DNA of 39,882 nt from Saccharospirillum sp. MSK14-1. GTDB taxonomy: Bacteria > Pseudomonadota > Gammaproteobacteria > Pseudomonadales > Natronospirillaceae. The stretch lies in the NCBI RefSeq assembly GCF_003054965.1, contig NZ_MIES01000008.1, forward strand, positions 1 to 39,882. Reading direction: 5' to 3'. Both the position numbers and the translations under genes were made by a program. Positions within the stretch are counted from its first letter, which is position 1. The number at the start of each line of letters is the position of its first letter. The notes below the pieces were generated by a model. It saw only the letters and a list, made by a program, of their open reading frames with translations. It was not told the origin of the DNA and ran no database searches. This document shows positions 24,231-31,573 of the stretch, one piece after another.

Positions 24231-24770
24231 ATGATCATTAATCCGTTTTTTTATATTGCTTTGGCAGCTTTTGTTTACTTGATGTTTAAAGTTTGGCCAG
24301 ATCATGTAGTAGATTATTATAGAGATAAGATTTTCACTGAACGAGATAAGATGTTTAGAAGGGCAGTAGAGGGAGAGTTTTCTTTTGATGACCCTAAATA
24401 TCAATATGCAAGAGCAGTTTTAAACTCTTTATTACGTTATGCGCATGAATTTGATTTTTATGCTGTATTTTGGGGTATGAAAAAAGCGCATATTCGTAAA
24501 GTTAATAAACAACCTCCGGTGAATCTCTTGTTTTTACCAGAGTCTTCAGAATCTGAAGATGAAGTTGCTAATTCCCATGAATTAAACGTATTTATTATGC
24601 GAGGGATATTTTTAATGACTAAGTTGTTAATTTTAAGGCAGCCATTATTCTTACCCGTATTCTTATTATTAGCGGTTTTTTATTGGGCGAAGAACGGATT
24701 CCATGAAATTAGAAGATCTACAATCAACTCAAAAATAGAAAGAAATATCGCAAATGGTTTGTATTGCTAG
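24231..24770 (+). CDS. Membrane protein in the repressor operon (179 aa)
   Basis: An N-terminal helix (PFFYIALAAFVYLMFKVWP) and a C-terminal hydrophobic stretch (LILRQPLFLPVFLLLAVFYW) anchor a central charged domain (RDKIFTERDKMFRRAVEGEF; YARAVLNSLLRYAHEFDFYA). It follows the preceding membrane-protein gene by 3 bases, with a terminator just downstream, so repressor and the two membrane proteins form one unit. The pair may act together, possibly in exclusion of other phages. No homologue is recognised. Confidence 0.6.
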   Translation: MIINPFFYIALAAFVYLMFKVWPDHVVDYYRDKIFTERDKMFRRAVEGEFSFDDPKYQYARAVLNSLLRYAHEFDFYAVFWGMKKAHIRKVNKQPPVNLLFLPESSESEDEVANSHELNVFIMRGIFLMTKLLILRQPLFLPVFLLLAVFYWAKNGFHEIRRSTINSKIERNIANGLYC

Positions 24771-24793
24771 ATATTTAACGATTACTTAACTAA

Positions 24794-24817
24794 GCCCGCA
24801 TACTAGCGGGCTTTTTT
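24794..24817 (+). terminator. Terminator of the repressor operon
   Basis: GCCCGC-atacta-GCGGGC stem-loop followed by TTTTTT, a textbook rho-independent terminator 24 bases after the stop of the second membrane-protein gene. Confidence 0.9.
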
Positions 24818-24852
24818 GTGTCTGAAAAACGGTAATAGACCCTTCAGAAAAA

Positions 24853-24912
24853 AGAACATTATGTGCTTGACAGAACATATTGGGCTATAGCACTATCAGT
24901 CCATATCGTTCT
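24853..24912 (+). promoter_or_regulatory. Promoter region with operator-like boxes before the LuxR-type gene
   Basis: A consensus -35 hexamer TTGACA (24867-24872) lies between two direct repeats AGAACATTAT (24853-24862) and AGAACATATT (24872-24881), with an inverted copy at 24907-24912. These resemble the AGAACG boxes of the CI/Cro switch, so the same repressor may control this integration operon. A good -10 at ideal spacing is not evident. Confidence 0.45.
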
Positions 24913-24925
24913 AAATGGTACGAAT

Positions 24926-25273
24926 ATGACACCATCCACACAGATAAATGCACTTCCATTAGCTCCAAAAGAGCTTCTTTATCTTTCTGGTCGAGCACAT
25001 GGAATGAGCAACAAAGAGGTCGCTCGAGAATACGGCGTTTCTCATCGGACCGTTGAAGGGGCGATGCGTAATATCCTGTATAAACTTAATGCTCGTAAGA
25101 TTACCGAAGCCGTGTTTAAAGCCACCAGCGAAGGGTTGTTATGCGTGGTAATAACTTTCGCAACATTGGTAACAGTCTCTTTGGCAAATGATCAGCCTTT
25201 TCGAAAACCTTCCGGTCAGACACGTTCATCTATTAATTACCGGATTCGTATAGGCAGAAATGGCTATGTCTAA
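24926..25273 (+). CDS. LuxR-type helix-turn-helix protein with C-terminal membrane segment (115 aa)
   Basis: Only a LuxR/GerE C-terminal domain: LAPKELLYLSGRAHGMSNKE, then VAREYGVSHRTVEGAMRNILYKLNAR (recognition helix). It is followed by a hydrophobic helix (LLCVVITFATLVTVSLA, about residues 70-87) and a basic tail (RSSINYRIRIGRNGYV). There is no receiver or ligand-binding domain. I use ATG 24926; an earlier in-frame start at 24863 falls in the promoter. It heads the excisionase/integrase operon and may regulate integration genes. A membrane-tethered DNA-binding protein is unusual. Confidence 0.65.
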   Translation: MTPSTQINALPLAPKELLYLSGRAHGMSNKEVAREYGVSHRTVEGAMRNILYKLNARKITEAVFKATSEGLLCVVITFATLVTVSLANDQPFRKPSGQTRSSINYRIRIGRNGYV

Positions 25274-25481
25274 ATTAATAAGTCGAGTCAGACCACGCCA
25301 ATCTAATCCTAATCGCATTTGCACAACTCAAGCGATTTTAGACCACCAGCAGTTATTGATCTGGCGAGCAAAATGGTTAGATGACAAAGGCGAACAAGCA
25401 ACTATTAGCGATCTACTCGATGAATTGGAAAAAGTAATCGATGAGTACAATCGCTCAATGAAGATGAGGGTCGTCGGATGA
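25260..25481 (+). CDS. Small hypothetical protein (73 aa)
   Basis: Begins inside the last codons of the LuxR-type gene (14-base overlap), indicating coupling. A basic N-terminus (KLISRVRPRQSNPNR) is followed by a helical acidic part (ISDLLDELEKVIDEYNRSMK). No family is recognised; the operon context suggests a regulatory or DNA-binding accessory of the integration module. Codon 3 is also ATG and could be the start. Confidence 0.55.
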   Translation: MAMSKLISRVRPRQSNPNRICTTQAILDHQQLLIWRAKWLDDKGEQATISDLLDELEKVIDEYNRSMKMRVVG

Positions 25482-25539
25482 GTAAGTACTTATTATTAAC
25501 TCTGACTGAATTAGGTAGCAAGATTTGGAGGTCGATTTA

Positions 25540-25788
25540 ATGGATCAATTAATGAGCATTAGGGAATTTATTGAATTGCGTTACACGCCTGGTAGCGCAC
25601 CTCAAATCAGAACTGTCCAGGATCGTATTAAACGAGGTGAAATACCTGGTGTTAAAGATGGTAAAAACTGGATGGTTAACATCACCGAATTGAGCCAGAG
25701 TAATCGTCCGGCTACAAATGACGTCGACGATATTGTTGATCTGATATGTTCGGGTAAAAAGAAAAGCGGCTTAAAGGTAGTAGGGTAG
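25540..25788 (+). CDS. Excisionase-like DNA-binding protein (82 aa)
   Basis: Small winged-helix/MerR-like protein: MSIREFIELRYTPGSAPQIR, TVQDRIKRGEIPGVKDGKNW, WMVNITEL. This is the pattern of Xis/AlpA-type proteins that bend attachment-site DNA and direct excision. The start ATG 25540 has a GGAGG site 8 bases upstream; a TTG 15 bases earlier is part of that site. It abuts the integrase gene (stop 25788, ATG 25789). Confidence 0.7.
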   Translation: MDQLMSIREFIELRYTPGSAPQIRTVQDRIKRGEIPGVKDGKNWMVNITELSQSNRPATNDVDDIVDLICSGKKKSGLKVVG

Positions 25789-26913
25789 ATGGCACCGAAA
25801 AAGCGATTGGGTATAAACAAAGACTTACCCCCTTACTTGTATCCGCAAGGTGAGCGTTACTGGGTTTATAAAAATCCAAAGACGGGTGAGCGAACTGGGT
25901 TTACTGCTACTCGTGAAAAGGCGATAGAAGTCGCTGTCCGAGCAAATAGGCGATTGATGATGCTGGCAGATCCACTGCAGAAGATTCTTGATCCGAAAGG
26001 CAACACTATAGATGCACTCTGTACAAGGTATCAAAAAGAGAGGCAACATCAGCTTGAGCTGGCAGAAAGCTCTCTGCAAAACGAGAACTATAGAATCAGC
26101 CGAATTTCATCTGAGTTAGGTGTTCTTCAAGTAACCGATATCGATGTTCAAGTACTATCCGAATGGCTTGATTCTAATTTCAAAGGTTCACCGTATGTTA
26201 AACATCGTGGAACGCTAAGCAAGTTGTTTGAGTTTGCGATCGCAAAGGGTCTCTATAAAGGTAGCAACCCTGCAGCGGCAACCTTAACTGCACCAAAGCA
26301 AGATACCAAAGTTCTGCGGCGACCACTTAAGAAAGAATGGTTTGATGCTATACGAAGAGAAGCGCCAGAATGGTTGCAGCTCATGATGGACTTTGCCCTC
26401 ATTACGATACAGCGCCGCGGTGATCTGCTAGATATGCGTTTTGATGATATTGAGGAAGCGCCGTCGGGAGATAATTATCTGAAGATTGTCCAGCAGAAAA
26501 CTGAGAAGCACGGCGAAAGGGCATTTCTCCGAATTAAAATAGGGCGTGAGCTTGATGAGCAGATACGTAAAGCGAGGCAAATGATGCCGGTATCACCTTA
26601 TATTATTCACCACCAGCCAAAACGCAAAGTAAGAAGTAAGGACAAAAAGCACTGGACTCAAATACGCGGCGATTATGTCGGCAAGCAGTTTGAGAAGTTA
26701 CGGGATGTTGTTCCTGAAATTAACGCTATGCCGACAGAGGAAAAGCCGACCTTCCATGGAATCAGAGCGTTGGGAGGTGCCCTTTATCTGCAGTCGGGGT
26801 ATTCCGATGAATATGTCAATCTGCTCATGGGCCATACAACGATGAAAATGACAGACCACTATACCGACCAGCACATTATCTGGACCGATTGCGCAGCAGA
26901 GTTGTCGCTGTGA
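25789..26913 (+). CDS. int: Tyrosine integrase (374 aa)
   Basis: Lambda-type integrase. The N-terminal arm-binding domain is GINKDLPPYLYPQGERYWVY ... GFTATREKAIEVA; the core-binding region covers about residues 75-165. The catalytic residues are visible: Arg209/210 (ITIQRRGDLLDMRFDDI), His323-x-x-Arg326 (FHGIRALGG), His349 (LLMGHTTMKM) and Tyr358 (DHYTDQ). It should recombine the phage attachment site with a tRNA-Val(GAC) gene. The core site lies 4.7 kb downstream, beyond the restriction-modification cargo, an unusual distance. Confidence 0.95.
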   Translation: MAPKKRLGINKDLPPYLYPQGERYWVYKNPKTGERTGFTATREKAIEVAVRANRRLMMLADPLQKILDPKGNTIDALCTRYQKERQHQLELAESSLQNENYRISRISSELGVLQVTDIDVQVLSEWLDSNFKGSPYVKHRGTLSKLFEFAIAKGLYKGSNPAAATLTAPKQDTKVLRRPLKKEWFDAIRREAPEWLQLMMDFALITIQRRGDLLDMRFDDIEEAPSGDNYLKIVQQKTEKHGERAFLRIKIGRELDEQIRKARQMMPVSPYIIHHQPKRKVRSKDKKHWTQIRGDYVGKQFEKLRDVVPEINAMPTEEKPTFHGIRALGGALYLQSGYSDEYVNLLMGHTTMKMTDHYTDQHIIWTDCAAELSL

Positions 26914-26965
26914 ATACTGTATGAATATACATAATTGTTGACATCTTCTAAGTTTAATTTAGTAT
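26912..26965 (+). promoter_or_regulatory. Promoter and palindromes of the restriction-modification operon
   Basis: TTGACA (26938-26943), 16-base spacer, TAGTAT (26960-26965). The start would be only ~8 bases before the methyltransferase ATG at 26980. Just upstream is GAATACTGTAT (26912-26922, with ATAC-t-GTAT palindrome) and GTAT-gaat-ATAC (26919-26930), possible binding sites for the methyltransferase N-terminal helix-turn-helix or for the integrase. Confidence 0.65.
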
Positions 26966-26979
26966 CGGCGGGAATAAAA

Positions 26980-28266
26980 ATGGAAATAATTTCAAATAGG
27001 TCACCCAGATTGGATACGATACAAAAACTACATGAAATCAGCGAATTTCTAAGTGAAGAGCAGATCGCTGAGGCGCTCGATATTACAGTTAAAACCCTTA
27101 AGAACTGGTTGAAAGATGGATCTGTTGTTAAAGAAAAACAGGTTGAGGGCGGCCTTCAACAGTTACTTCACAGTATTAAGTTTCCACCTGTAAGTATTCG
27201 CTCAAAGTTTACTTATATCGACCTGTTCGCGGGAATTGGGGGGATTCGAAGAGGGTTTGACAAGATTGGTGGTCATTGTGTCTTCACATCTGAATGGGAC
27301 AAGTTTTCTCAGAAGACCTATCGAGCCAATTTTAAAGATAATCACCCGATCGTAGGTAATATCAGTAAGGTTGAGACCTCGCTGATCCCTAACCATGATG
27401 TTCTGTTAGCAGGTTTTCCATGTCAGCCTTTTTCGCTAGCCGGTGTCTCCAAAAAGAACTCACTAGGTAGAAAGCATGGTTTCGAGGATGAGACTCAAGG
27501 GACGCTTTTCTTTGACGTAGCCCGGATCATAAAGGACAAGCAGCCAAAAGCCTTTCTTCTCGAGAATGTGAAGAATTTGGCAAGTCACGACAAAGGCAAA
27601 ACAATGGAGATCATCCGTCGGACTCTTGAGGAAGAGTTGGGGTATAAAGTTCACTATAAAATTATCAGTGCAGATGGTTTTGTGCCACAAAAGCGTCAGC
27701 GAATCTTTATGGTAGGGTTTCGTGAAGATACTGATTTTACATGGGATGATTTTAACCTTCCTGAGCCTGGCAGCGTGACGATGAAGGCTGTACTTCATCC
27801 GGAAAACGGCACTGAGAAGCCTGAAAGTCCTTTTACTGAAGGTGAAGATGCTAAGGTGGCTGAGGATTTTATAATCACGCAGAAACTTTGGAAGTATCTT
27901 CGTGATTACAAGAAAAAGCACGAAGCTGCAGGAAATGGTTTTGGTTTCGGTCTTGTTACAGAGAATGATATCGCACGAACGCTTTCGGCTCGATATCATA
28001 AAGACGGTTCTGAGATTCTTGTCAGCAGAGGCGGAAGAAAGAACCCAAGACGTTTGACACCAAGAGAGTGTGCTCGATTGATGGGGTATCCTGAAAGCCA
28101 CCTAATTCCAGTTTCCAATACTCAGGCTTATCGACAGTTTGGGAACTCGGTTGTAGTGCCGGTAATTGAAGAAATCTCGCGAATTATGGAACCACATATT
28201 TTGAGCCTAATGGAGCAGGCTAAGCATCACGAGCCTGAGCAGAGGGAGCTTTGGGAGACCGCCTAA
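26980..28266 (+). CDS. dcm: DNA cytosine-5 methyltransferase, Dcm/EcoRII type (428 aa)
   Basis: Makes 5-methylcytosine, probably at CCWGG. Motif I YIDLFAGIGGIRRGF, catalytic motif IV with Cys148 (LLAGFPCQPFSLAGVSKKNS), motif VI FLLENVKNL, motif VIII PQKRQRIFMVGF, and motifs IX-X RRLTPRECARLMGYPES and AYRQFGNSVVVPV are all present. The target-recognition region (GNGFGFGLVTEN; ARTLSARYHKDGSEIL) closely follows Dcm. An N-terminal helix-turn-helix (residues about 20-50, SEEQIAEALDITVKTLKNWL) resembles the regulatory region of M.SsoII/M.EcoRII enzymes that repress their own promoter. ATG 26980 is preferred over TTG 26935, which lies in the promoter. Confidence 0.94.
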   Translation: MEIISNRSPRLDTIQKLHEISEFLSEEQIAEALDITVKTLKNWLKDGSVVKEKQVEGGLQQLLHSIKFPPVSIRSKFTYIDLFAGIGGIRRGFDKIGGHCVFTSEWDKFSQKTYRANFKDNHPIVGNISKVETSLIPNHDVLLAGFPCQPFSLAGVSKKNSLGRKHGFEDETQGTLFFDVARIIKDKQPKAFLLENVKNLASHDKGKTMEIIRRTLEEELGYKVHYKIISADGFVPQKRQRIFMVGFREDTDFTWDDFNLPEPGSVTMKAVLHPENGTEKPESPFTEGEDAKVAEDFIITQKLWKYLRDYKKKHEAAGNGFGFGLVTENDIARTLSARYHKDGSEILVSRGGRKNPRRLTPRECARLMGYPESHLIPVSNTQAYRQFGNSVVVPVIEEISRIMEPHILSLMEQAKHHEPEQRELWETA

Positions 28267-28667
28267 CTAAAGATCAAAGAAGCCGCAATATGGCGGCTAT
28301 AAAGTCCAAAGATACCAAGCCTGAGATGCAGGTCAGGCGATTCCTTCACGGGCTTGGTTTTCGATATTCTCTTCACCGAAAAGACCTCCCTGGTAAGCCA
28401 GACATTGTCCTCCCAAAGTACAAAACACTTATCTTTATACATGGCTGTTTTTGGCATCACCATCCTGGCTGCAAATATGCCTACACTCCCAAATCACGAA
28501 CCGACTACTGGCTGGAAAAATTCCAAAAGAATACCGCCCGGGATCAGATTGTAACTAATCAACTTGGCAAACTAGGTTGGCGTGTGATAATTATATGGGA
28601 ATGTGAAGTGAACAATGGTCGATATAAAGACTGGATTATTGAAAAAATAGTCAAAAAGATTTCTTAG
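28251..28667 (+). CDS. vsr: Very short patch repair endonuclease (138 aa)
   Basis: Nicks at T:G mismatches arising from deamination of 5-methylcytosine in the methyltransferase target. The N-terminus (LTKDQRSRNMAAIKSKDTKP), the active-site stretch GKPDIVLPKYKTLIFIHGCF with the metal-binding Asp, the zinc-binding HGCFWHHHPGCKYA region and WLEKFQKNTARD are clear Vsr features. It overlaps the methyltransferase gene by 16 bases and starts with TTG, as Dcm/Vsr pairs often overlap. Length is normal. Confidence 0.95.
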   Translation: MGDRLTKDQRSRNMAAIKSKDTKPEMQVRRFLHGLGFRYSLHRKDLPGKPDIVLPKYKTLIFIHGCFWHHHPGCKYAYTPKSRTDYWLEKFQKNTARDQIVTNQLGKLGWRVIIIWECEVNNGRYKDWIIEKIVKKIS

Positions 28668-28709
28668 TTTCACTTTGTTTGTATCTTTATTTTGTATGAA
28701 AGGTTGATG

Positions 28710-29909
28710 ATGGACTTTTCCGATTGGCTTGCCGAAGTATCTTCACAAGAGTATCGAATCTATATTAAAAGGCTATCTGCTAACGATACAGGTGCATCAG
28801 GAGGCCACCAAGTAGGTATCTATTTTCCTAAATCTGTATTAGGTGACATTTTCCCCTCTTTGACTCCAGATAAGATTCAACCGGACAGTTTTTTCAAAGC
28901 AACGGTTGAGTCACATGATTTACCAGAGCAAACGCTTAGAGCCATTTACTATAATCAGAAAACACGTAATGAAAAGAGAATTACTCGTTGGAAAGACGGA
29001 GTACATTATAGCCCACTACAAGATCATGAAAGTACAGGTTCCATTGCTGTATTTGCTTTTGAAGCTGACGGAGCCAGTGATTGCCAGTATTTGAGAGTTT
29101 GGGTATGTAGGCATCTCGGGGAAGAGCAATTATTAGAAAGCATGATTGGAAATGTTGAGCCAGGCGAAGTTATTTATGAAAATGGCCAAACCATATTTAG
29201 TGGGCCTTTGTTTAGGCAGCCACTCAATGAAGAGTCGTATCCCAAAGAATGGAATACTAATTTTCCTACTGGAAAAGAAATTGTAGATTACTTGTTTTCA
29301 AAAGGCTTCTATTCCGAATTATCCCCAGACAAAAGGATTCTAAAGCGGAGAGTTAAAGAATTTGACTTGTTTAAATCCGTCGAAGCATCTCACGTGATAC
29401 CGGTTATTAGAAACGGTTTTCATGATGTAGATGAATTCATTTTCTTAGCAAATTCAATCCTAAATCGAAGGAAATCTCGTTCAGGAAGGTCGTTGGAGCT
29501 TCACCTTGAGAATATTTTTAAGGAAGAAGGGTTGGTCAACTTTGGAACTCAATGTGTGACTGAGGGAAATAAAAAACCAGATTTTCTTTTTCCAAACTGC
29601 AGTGCTTACCATGATCAAGAATTCCCATCTGAAAAGCTTCGAATGCTGGCTGTTAAGACAACGGTTAAGGATCGTTGGCGACAGGTTCTAAATGAAGCAT
29701 CAAAAATAAATGTAATACATCTGTTTACTCTTCAAGAAGGTGTATCTTTAAATCAATTTAAGGAAATGCGGAGCGAAAACGTGAAGCTAGTTGTTCCTAA
29801 TGGAAAAAATAATAAAAAATTTCATGAGGATATTAGGGAACATCTAATGTCACTCGATGAATTTATCAATGAAACTGGAAGGGAATATGACGGATTTAAC
29901 TCTAGATGA
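28710..29909 (+). CDS. ecoRIIR: EcoRII-family type IIE restriction endonuclease (399 aa)
   Basis: The N-terminal effector domain (about 1-170) starts with YIKRLSANDTGASGGHQVGI, the EcoRII-N signature for binding an allosteric CCWGG copy. The C-terminal catalytic domain (about 235-399) contains Glu263 (RSLELHLENIF), Asp291 (KKPDFLFPNC) and Lys316 (LAVKTTVKDRWRQV). These match, as I recall them, EcoRII E271, D299 and K324 with a constant offset of 8, so the enzyme looks active. ATG 28710 (AAAGG site) gives 399 residues against about 404 in EcoRII. It is in the order M-V-R, all on one strand. Confidence 0.93.
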   Translation: MDFSDWLAEVSSQEYRIYIKRLSANDTGASGGHQVGIYFPKSVLGDIFPSLTPDKIQPDSFFKATVESHDLPEQTLRAIYYNQKTRNEKRITRWKDGVHYSPLQDHESTGSIAVFAFEADGASDCQYLRVWVCRHLGEEQLLESMIGNVEPGEVIYENGQTIFSGPLFRQPLNEESYPKEWNTNFPTGKEIVDYLFSKGFYSELSPDKRILKRRVKEFDLFKSVEASHVIPVIRNGFHDVDEFIFLANSILNRRKSRSGRSLELHLENIFKEEGLVNFGTQCVTEGNKKPDFLFPNCSAYHDQEFPSEKLRMLAVKTTVKDRWRQVLNEASKINVIHLFTLQEGVSLNQFKEMRSENVKLVVPNGKNNKKFHEDIREHLMSLDEFINETGREYDGFNSR

Positions 29910-30876
29910 ATACAAAATCTTTATAGATTTACTTGCTACAGGTGTCCACCATGACTTAGTTAGGAAGAAATCTGATAAAAAAAAGATACGTCCATACGCT
30001 TCAACTGCATTTGACGATGCCGTTCACAATAGGCTTGTATCGTTAATCGGTGAATATGAATATGTGAAGGGAAACAAAAACCGATTTCCTGAAAATAAGA
30101 TACACCCAGGCGGTTGGTTTATTCCGTATCAAGATAAGGAAAATCCAATAAATTCTGAAGGTTGTTTCTTGTTTTTTTGTGAAGCAATTGATGAAGAAGT
30201 AGACAAATACCTAAAGACGATTAAAAAGTTCTATTTAGGAAATATATTTGTACTAAGAAGTAGAGACGTTGAATTTAAATCTTACAGCATTGAAGAAATA
30301 TCAAGTTTAGTTTCATGTTATCAATTTGTAGATGGGAATTATATTCATTTCAATTTAGAAGATGTATTTCAGGGATATACTAAAAAGAAGTTATATAAAA
30401 AAGAAGTGCTGACGGATGGGCAGTATAATCATTTAGTGGAAATGCATGGTGTATTTAAAGCTTATAGGAAGGAAATGTTGCATTCATTTTTTGAGAGGTT
30501 GATTATCGATCATTACATGTTTGCACAGTATAAGCGTGGTACTCTCAGCGACATCGATTTCGTGTTATGGGCTAAAAACAAGCCTTACTATATAGACGTC
30601 AAGCGTAAGTATGCAGATGAGAATTCCCACTTTGGAATAAATGAAAAACACCTTCCATTTTTTATGCATTTAGAAGAGTCATCTGAAGGCGAGTCTGCAT
30701 ATGTTGTTGTTGTGTATGACAAAGAGACAGGTAAGACAATCGATATAAAGCGAACGCCTATGCGAAATTTCTTTGAAAGTAGTTATAGAGCTGGAGGGGC
30801 TGGTGGATACCAAGTTACCGATCTCAGGACTAAAGGTGTTCCTAGCTCTGAAATGAAAAGTATATATGAGAGTTAG
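29887..30876 (+). CDS. Predicted PD-(D/E)xK-like nuclease, fourth gene of the RM operon (329 aa)
   Basis: Overlaps the EcoRII-type gene by 23 bases and has a GGAAGGGAAT site before ATG 29887. A helix with Glu (HSFFERLIIDHYMFAQYKRG) leads to TLSDIDFVLWAKNK and YYIDVKRKY: Asp222/Asp224, then Asp237-x-Lys239, the spacing of PD-(D/E)xK active sites. The N-terminal ~200 residues are a separate domain (TAFDDAVHNRLVSLIGEYEY; IHPGGWFIPYQDKE) that I do not recognise. It may be a second restriction or DNA-damaging effector, or a helper of the EcoRII system. The family is unknown to me; the nuclease call rests on the motif alone. Confidence 0.6.
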   Translation: MTDLTLDEYKIFIDLLATGVHHDLVRKKSDKKKIRPYASTAFDDAVHNRLVSLIGEYEYVKGNKNRFPENKIHPGGWFIPYQDKENPINSEGCFLFFCEAIDEEVDKYLKTIKKFYLGNIFVLRSRDVEFKSYSIEEISSLVSCYQFVDGNYIHFNLEDVFQGYTKKKLYKKEVLTDGQYNHLVEMHGVFKAYRKEMLHSFFERLIIDHYMFAQYKRGTLSDIDFVLWAKNKPYYIDVKRKYADENSHFGINEKHLPFFMHLEESSEGESAYVVVVYDKETGKTIDIKRTPMRNFFESSYRAGGAGGYQVTDLRTKGVPSSEMKSIYES

Positions 30877-30934
30877 GACAGCGTAAGTTAAATCCCTTAG
30901 TTTAAAAGGCATAGTTTAGAAGTAACTATTAAAG

Positions 30935-30994
30935 CACACTTACCTAGCAAAGCATGATTCAGATAATAACTTGTATAGGTAAGTGTGTTTTTTT
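30935..30994 (+). terminator. Long-stem terminator after the RM operon
   Basis: Perfect 12-bp inverted repeat CACACTTACCTA / TAGGTAAGTGTG with a 29-base loop, followed by seven Ts (30988-30994). The ribosome site of the next gene begins directly after the T-run, so the element may be an attenuator and not only a terminator. Confidence 0.75.
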
Positions 30995-31006
30995 AAGGAG
31001 CTTGTA

Positions 31007-31321
31007 ATGAAATATATCGCAATGATAAATAAACCTGATTTAGAGAAAGAGCTATTTTGTTTAGGTGAAACGCCAGAGGTTGCACTAAAGAATATTGTGT
31101 TAGAGAACAGAAAGCTGTTTGGAAGTATTGTAGGTAAAAAGATAAAAGTTGAAATATTCAACACTTTGTACGACGTAGAGCCGGTTGAACGGAATGATTT
31201 GCCGGAGCTTGATGTTTTATTAGGAGAGCGATATGGACATGAGTGGGTGAATTCTTATTTTTGCGAAACTACAAACAAAATTCGATTTAATACTACAAAT
31301 GTATCGCTTCCTAACATTTGA
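31007..31321 (+). CDS. Small hypothetical protein (104 aa)
   Basis: Starts at ATG 31007, 7 bases after AAGGAG. Soluble mixed alpha/beta protein (MKYIAMINKPDLEKELFCLG; GKKIKVEIFNTLYDVEPVER). No membrane, metal or catalytic motif is visible. It is the last gene before attP, hence the outermost gene at this end of the integrated prophage. Not recognised. Confidence 0.6.
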   Translation: MKYIAMINKPDLEKELFCLGETPEVALKNIVLENRKLFGSIVGKKIKVEIFNTLYDVEPVERNDLPELDVLLGERYGHEWVNSYFCETTNKIRFNTTNVSLPNI

Positions 31322-31378
31322 TGTACCCAAACCTATCTCGATATTTAAAGTGAAATGTCTGATTCTTTAATTAAAGTG

Positions 31379-31487
31379 TACTGTTACAAGTCTGAATACT
31401 GTATATACAAATCAGGGGTGGCATCGGGAGAGTCTTATGGTGTGGGCGCTAGGGCTGATTCAGCAGGCATAGAGCGCTACTGTATAT
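31379..31487. repeat. Candidate integrase arm-type repeats beside attP
   Basis: Three direct repeats of TACTGT: TACTGTTA (31379-31386), TACTGTATAT (31397-31406) and TACTGTATAT (31478-31487). The middle one lies in GAATACTGTAT (31394-31404), identical to 11 bases right after the integrase gene (26912-26922). They lie 90-200 bases from the core site, where lambda-type integrases have arm sites. The 31322-31573 interval holds no convincing gene. Confidence 0.45.
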
Positions 31488-31538
31488 TCAAAAAATACTC
31501 AAAATGTATTCAAAACGCTGAATCGAAGACACAAAAAA

Positions 31539-31554
31539 GGCGCTTGTAAGCGCC
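31539..31554 (-). terminator. Terminator downstream of the rebuilt tRNA gene
   Basis: GGCGCT-tgta-AGCGCC stem-loop with TTTTTT on the minus strand, 20 bases after the tRNA 3' end. In the prophage it would terminate transcription of the host tRNA-Val gene, replacing the displaced host terminator. Confidence 0.7.
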
Positions 31555-31573
31555 TGATTTGTAAGGAGAATTC

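Noticed and set aside
27463-28101. 212-codon minus-strand open frame inside the methyltransferase gene
   Set aside because: It lies wholly antisense to a clearly conserved Dcm-type gene and encodes a low-complexity, Cys/Phe-rich sequence with no family features.
31355-31549. 64-codon plus-strand open frame next to attP
   Set aside because: It spans the TACTGT repeats and the tRNA terminator, has no ribosome site, and its composition is not protein-like; regulatory DNA explains it better.
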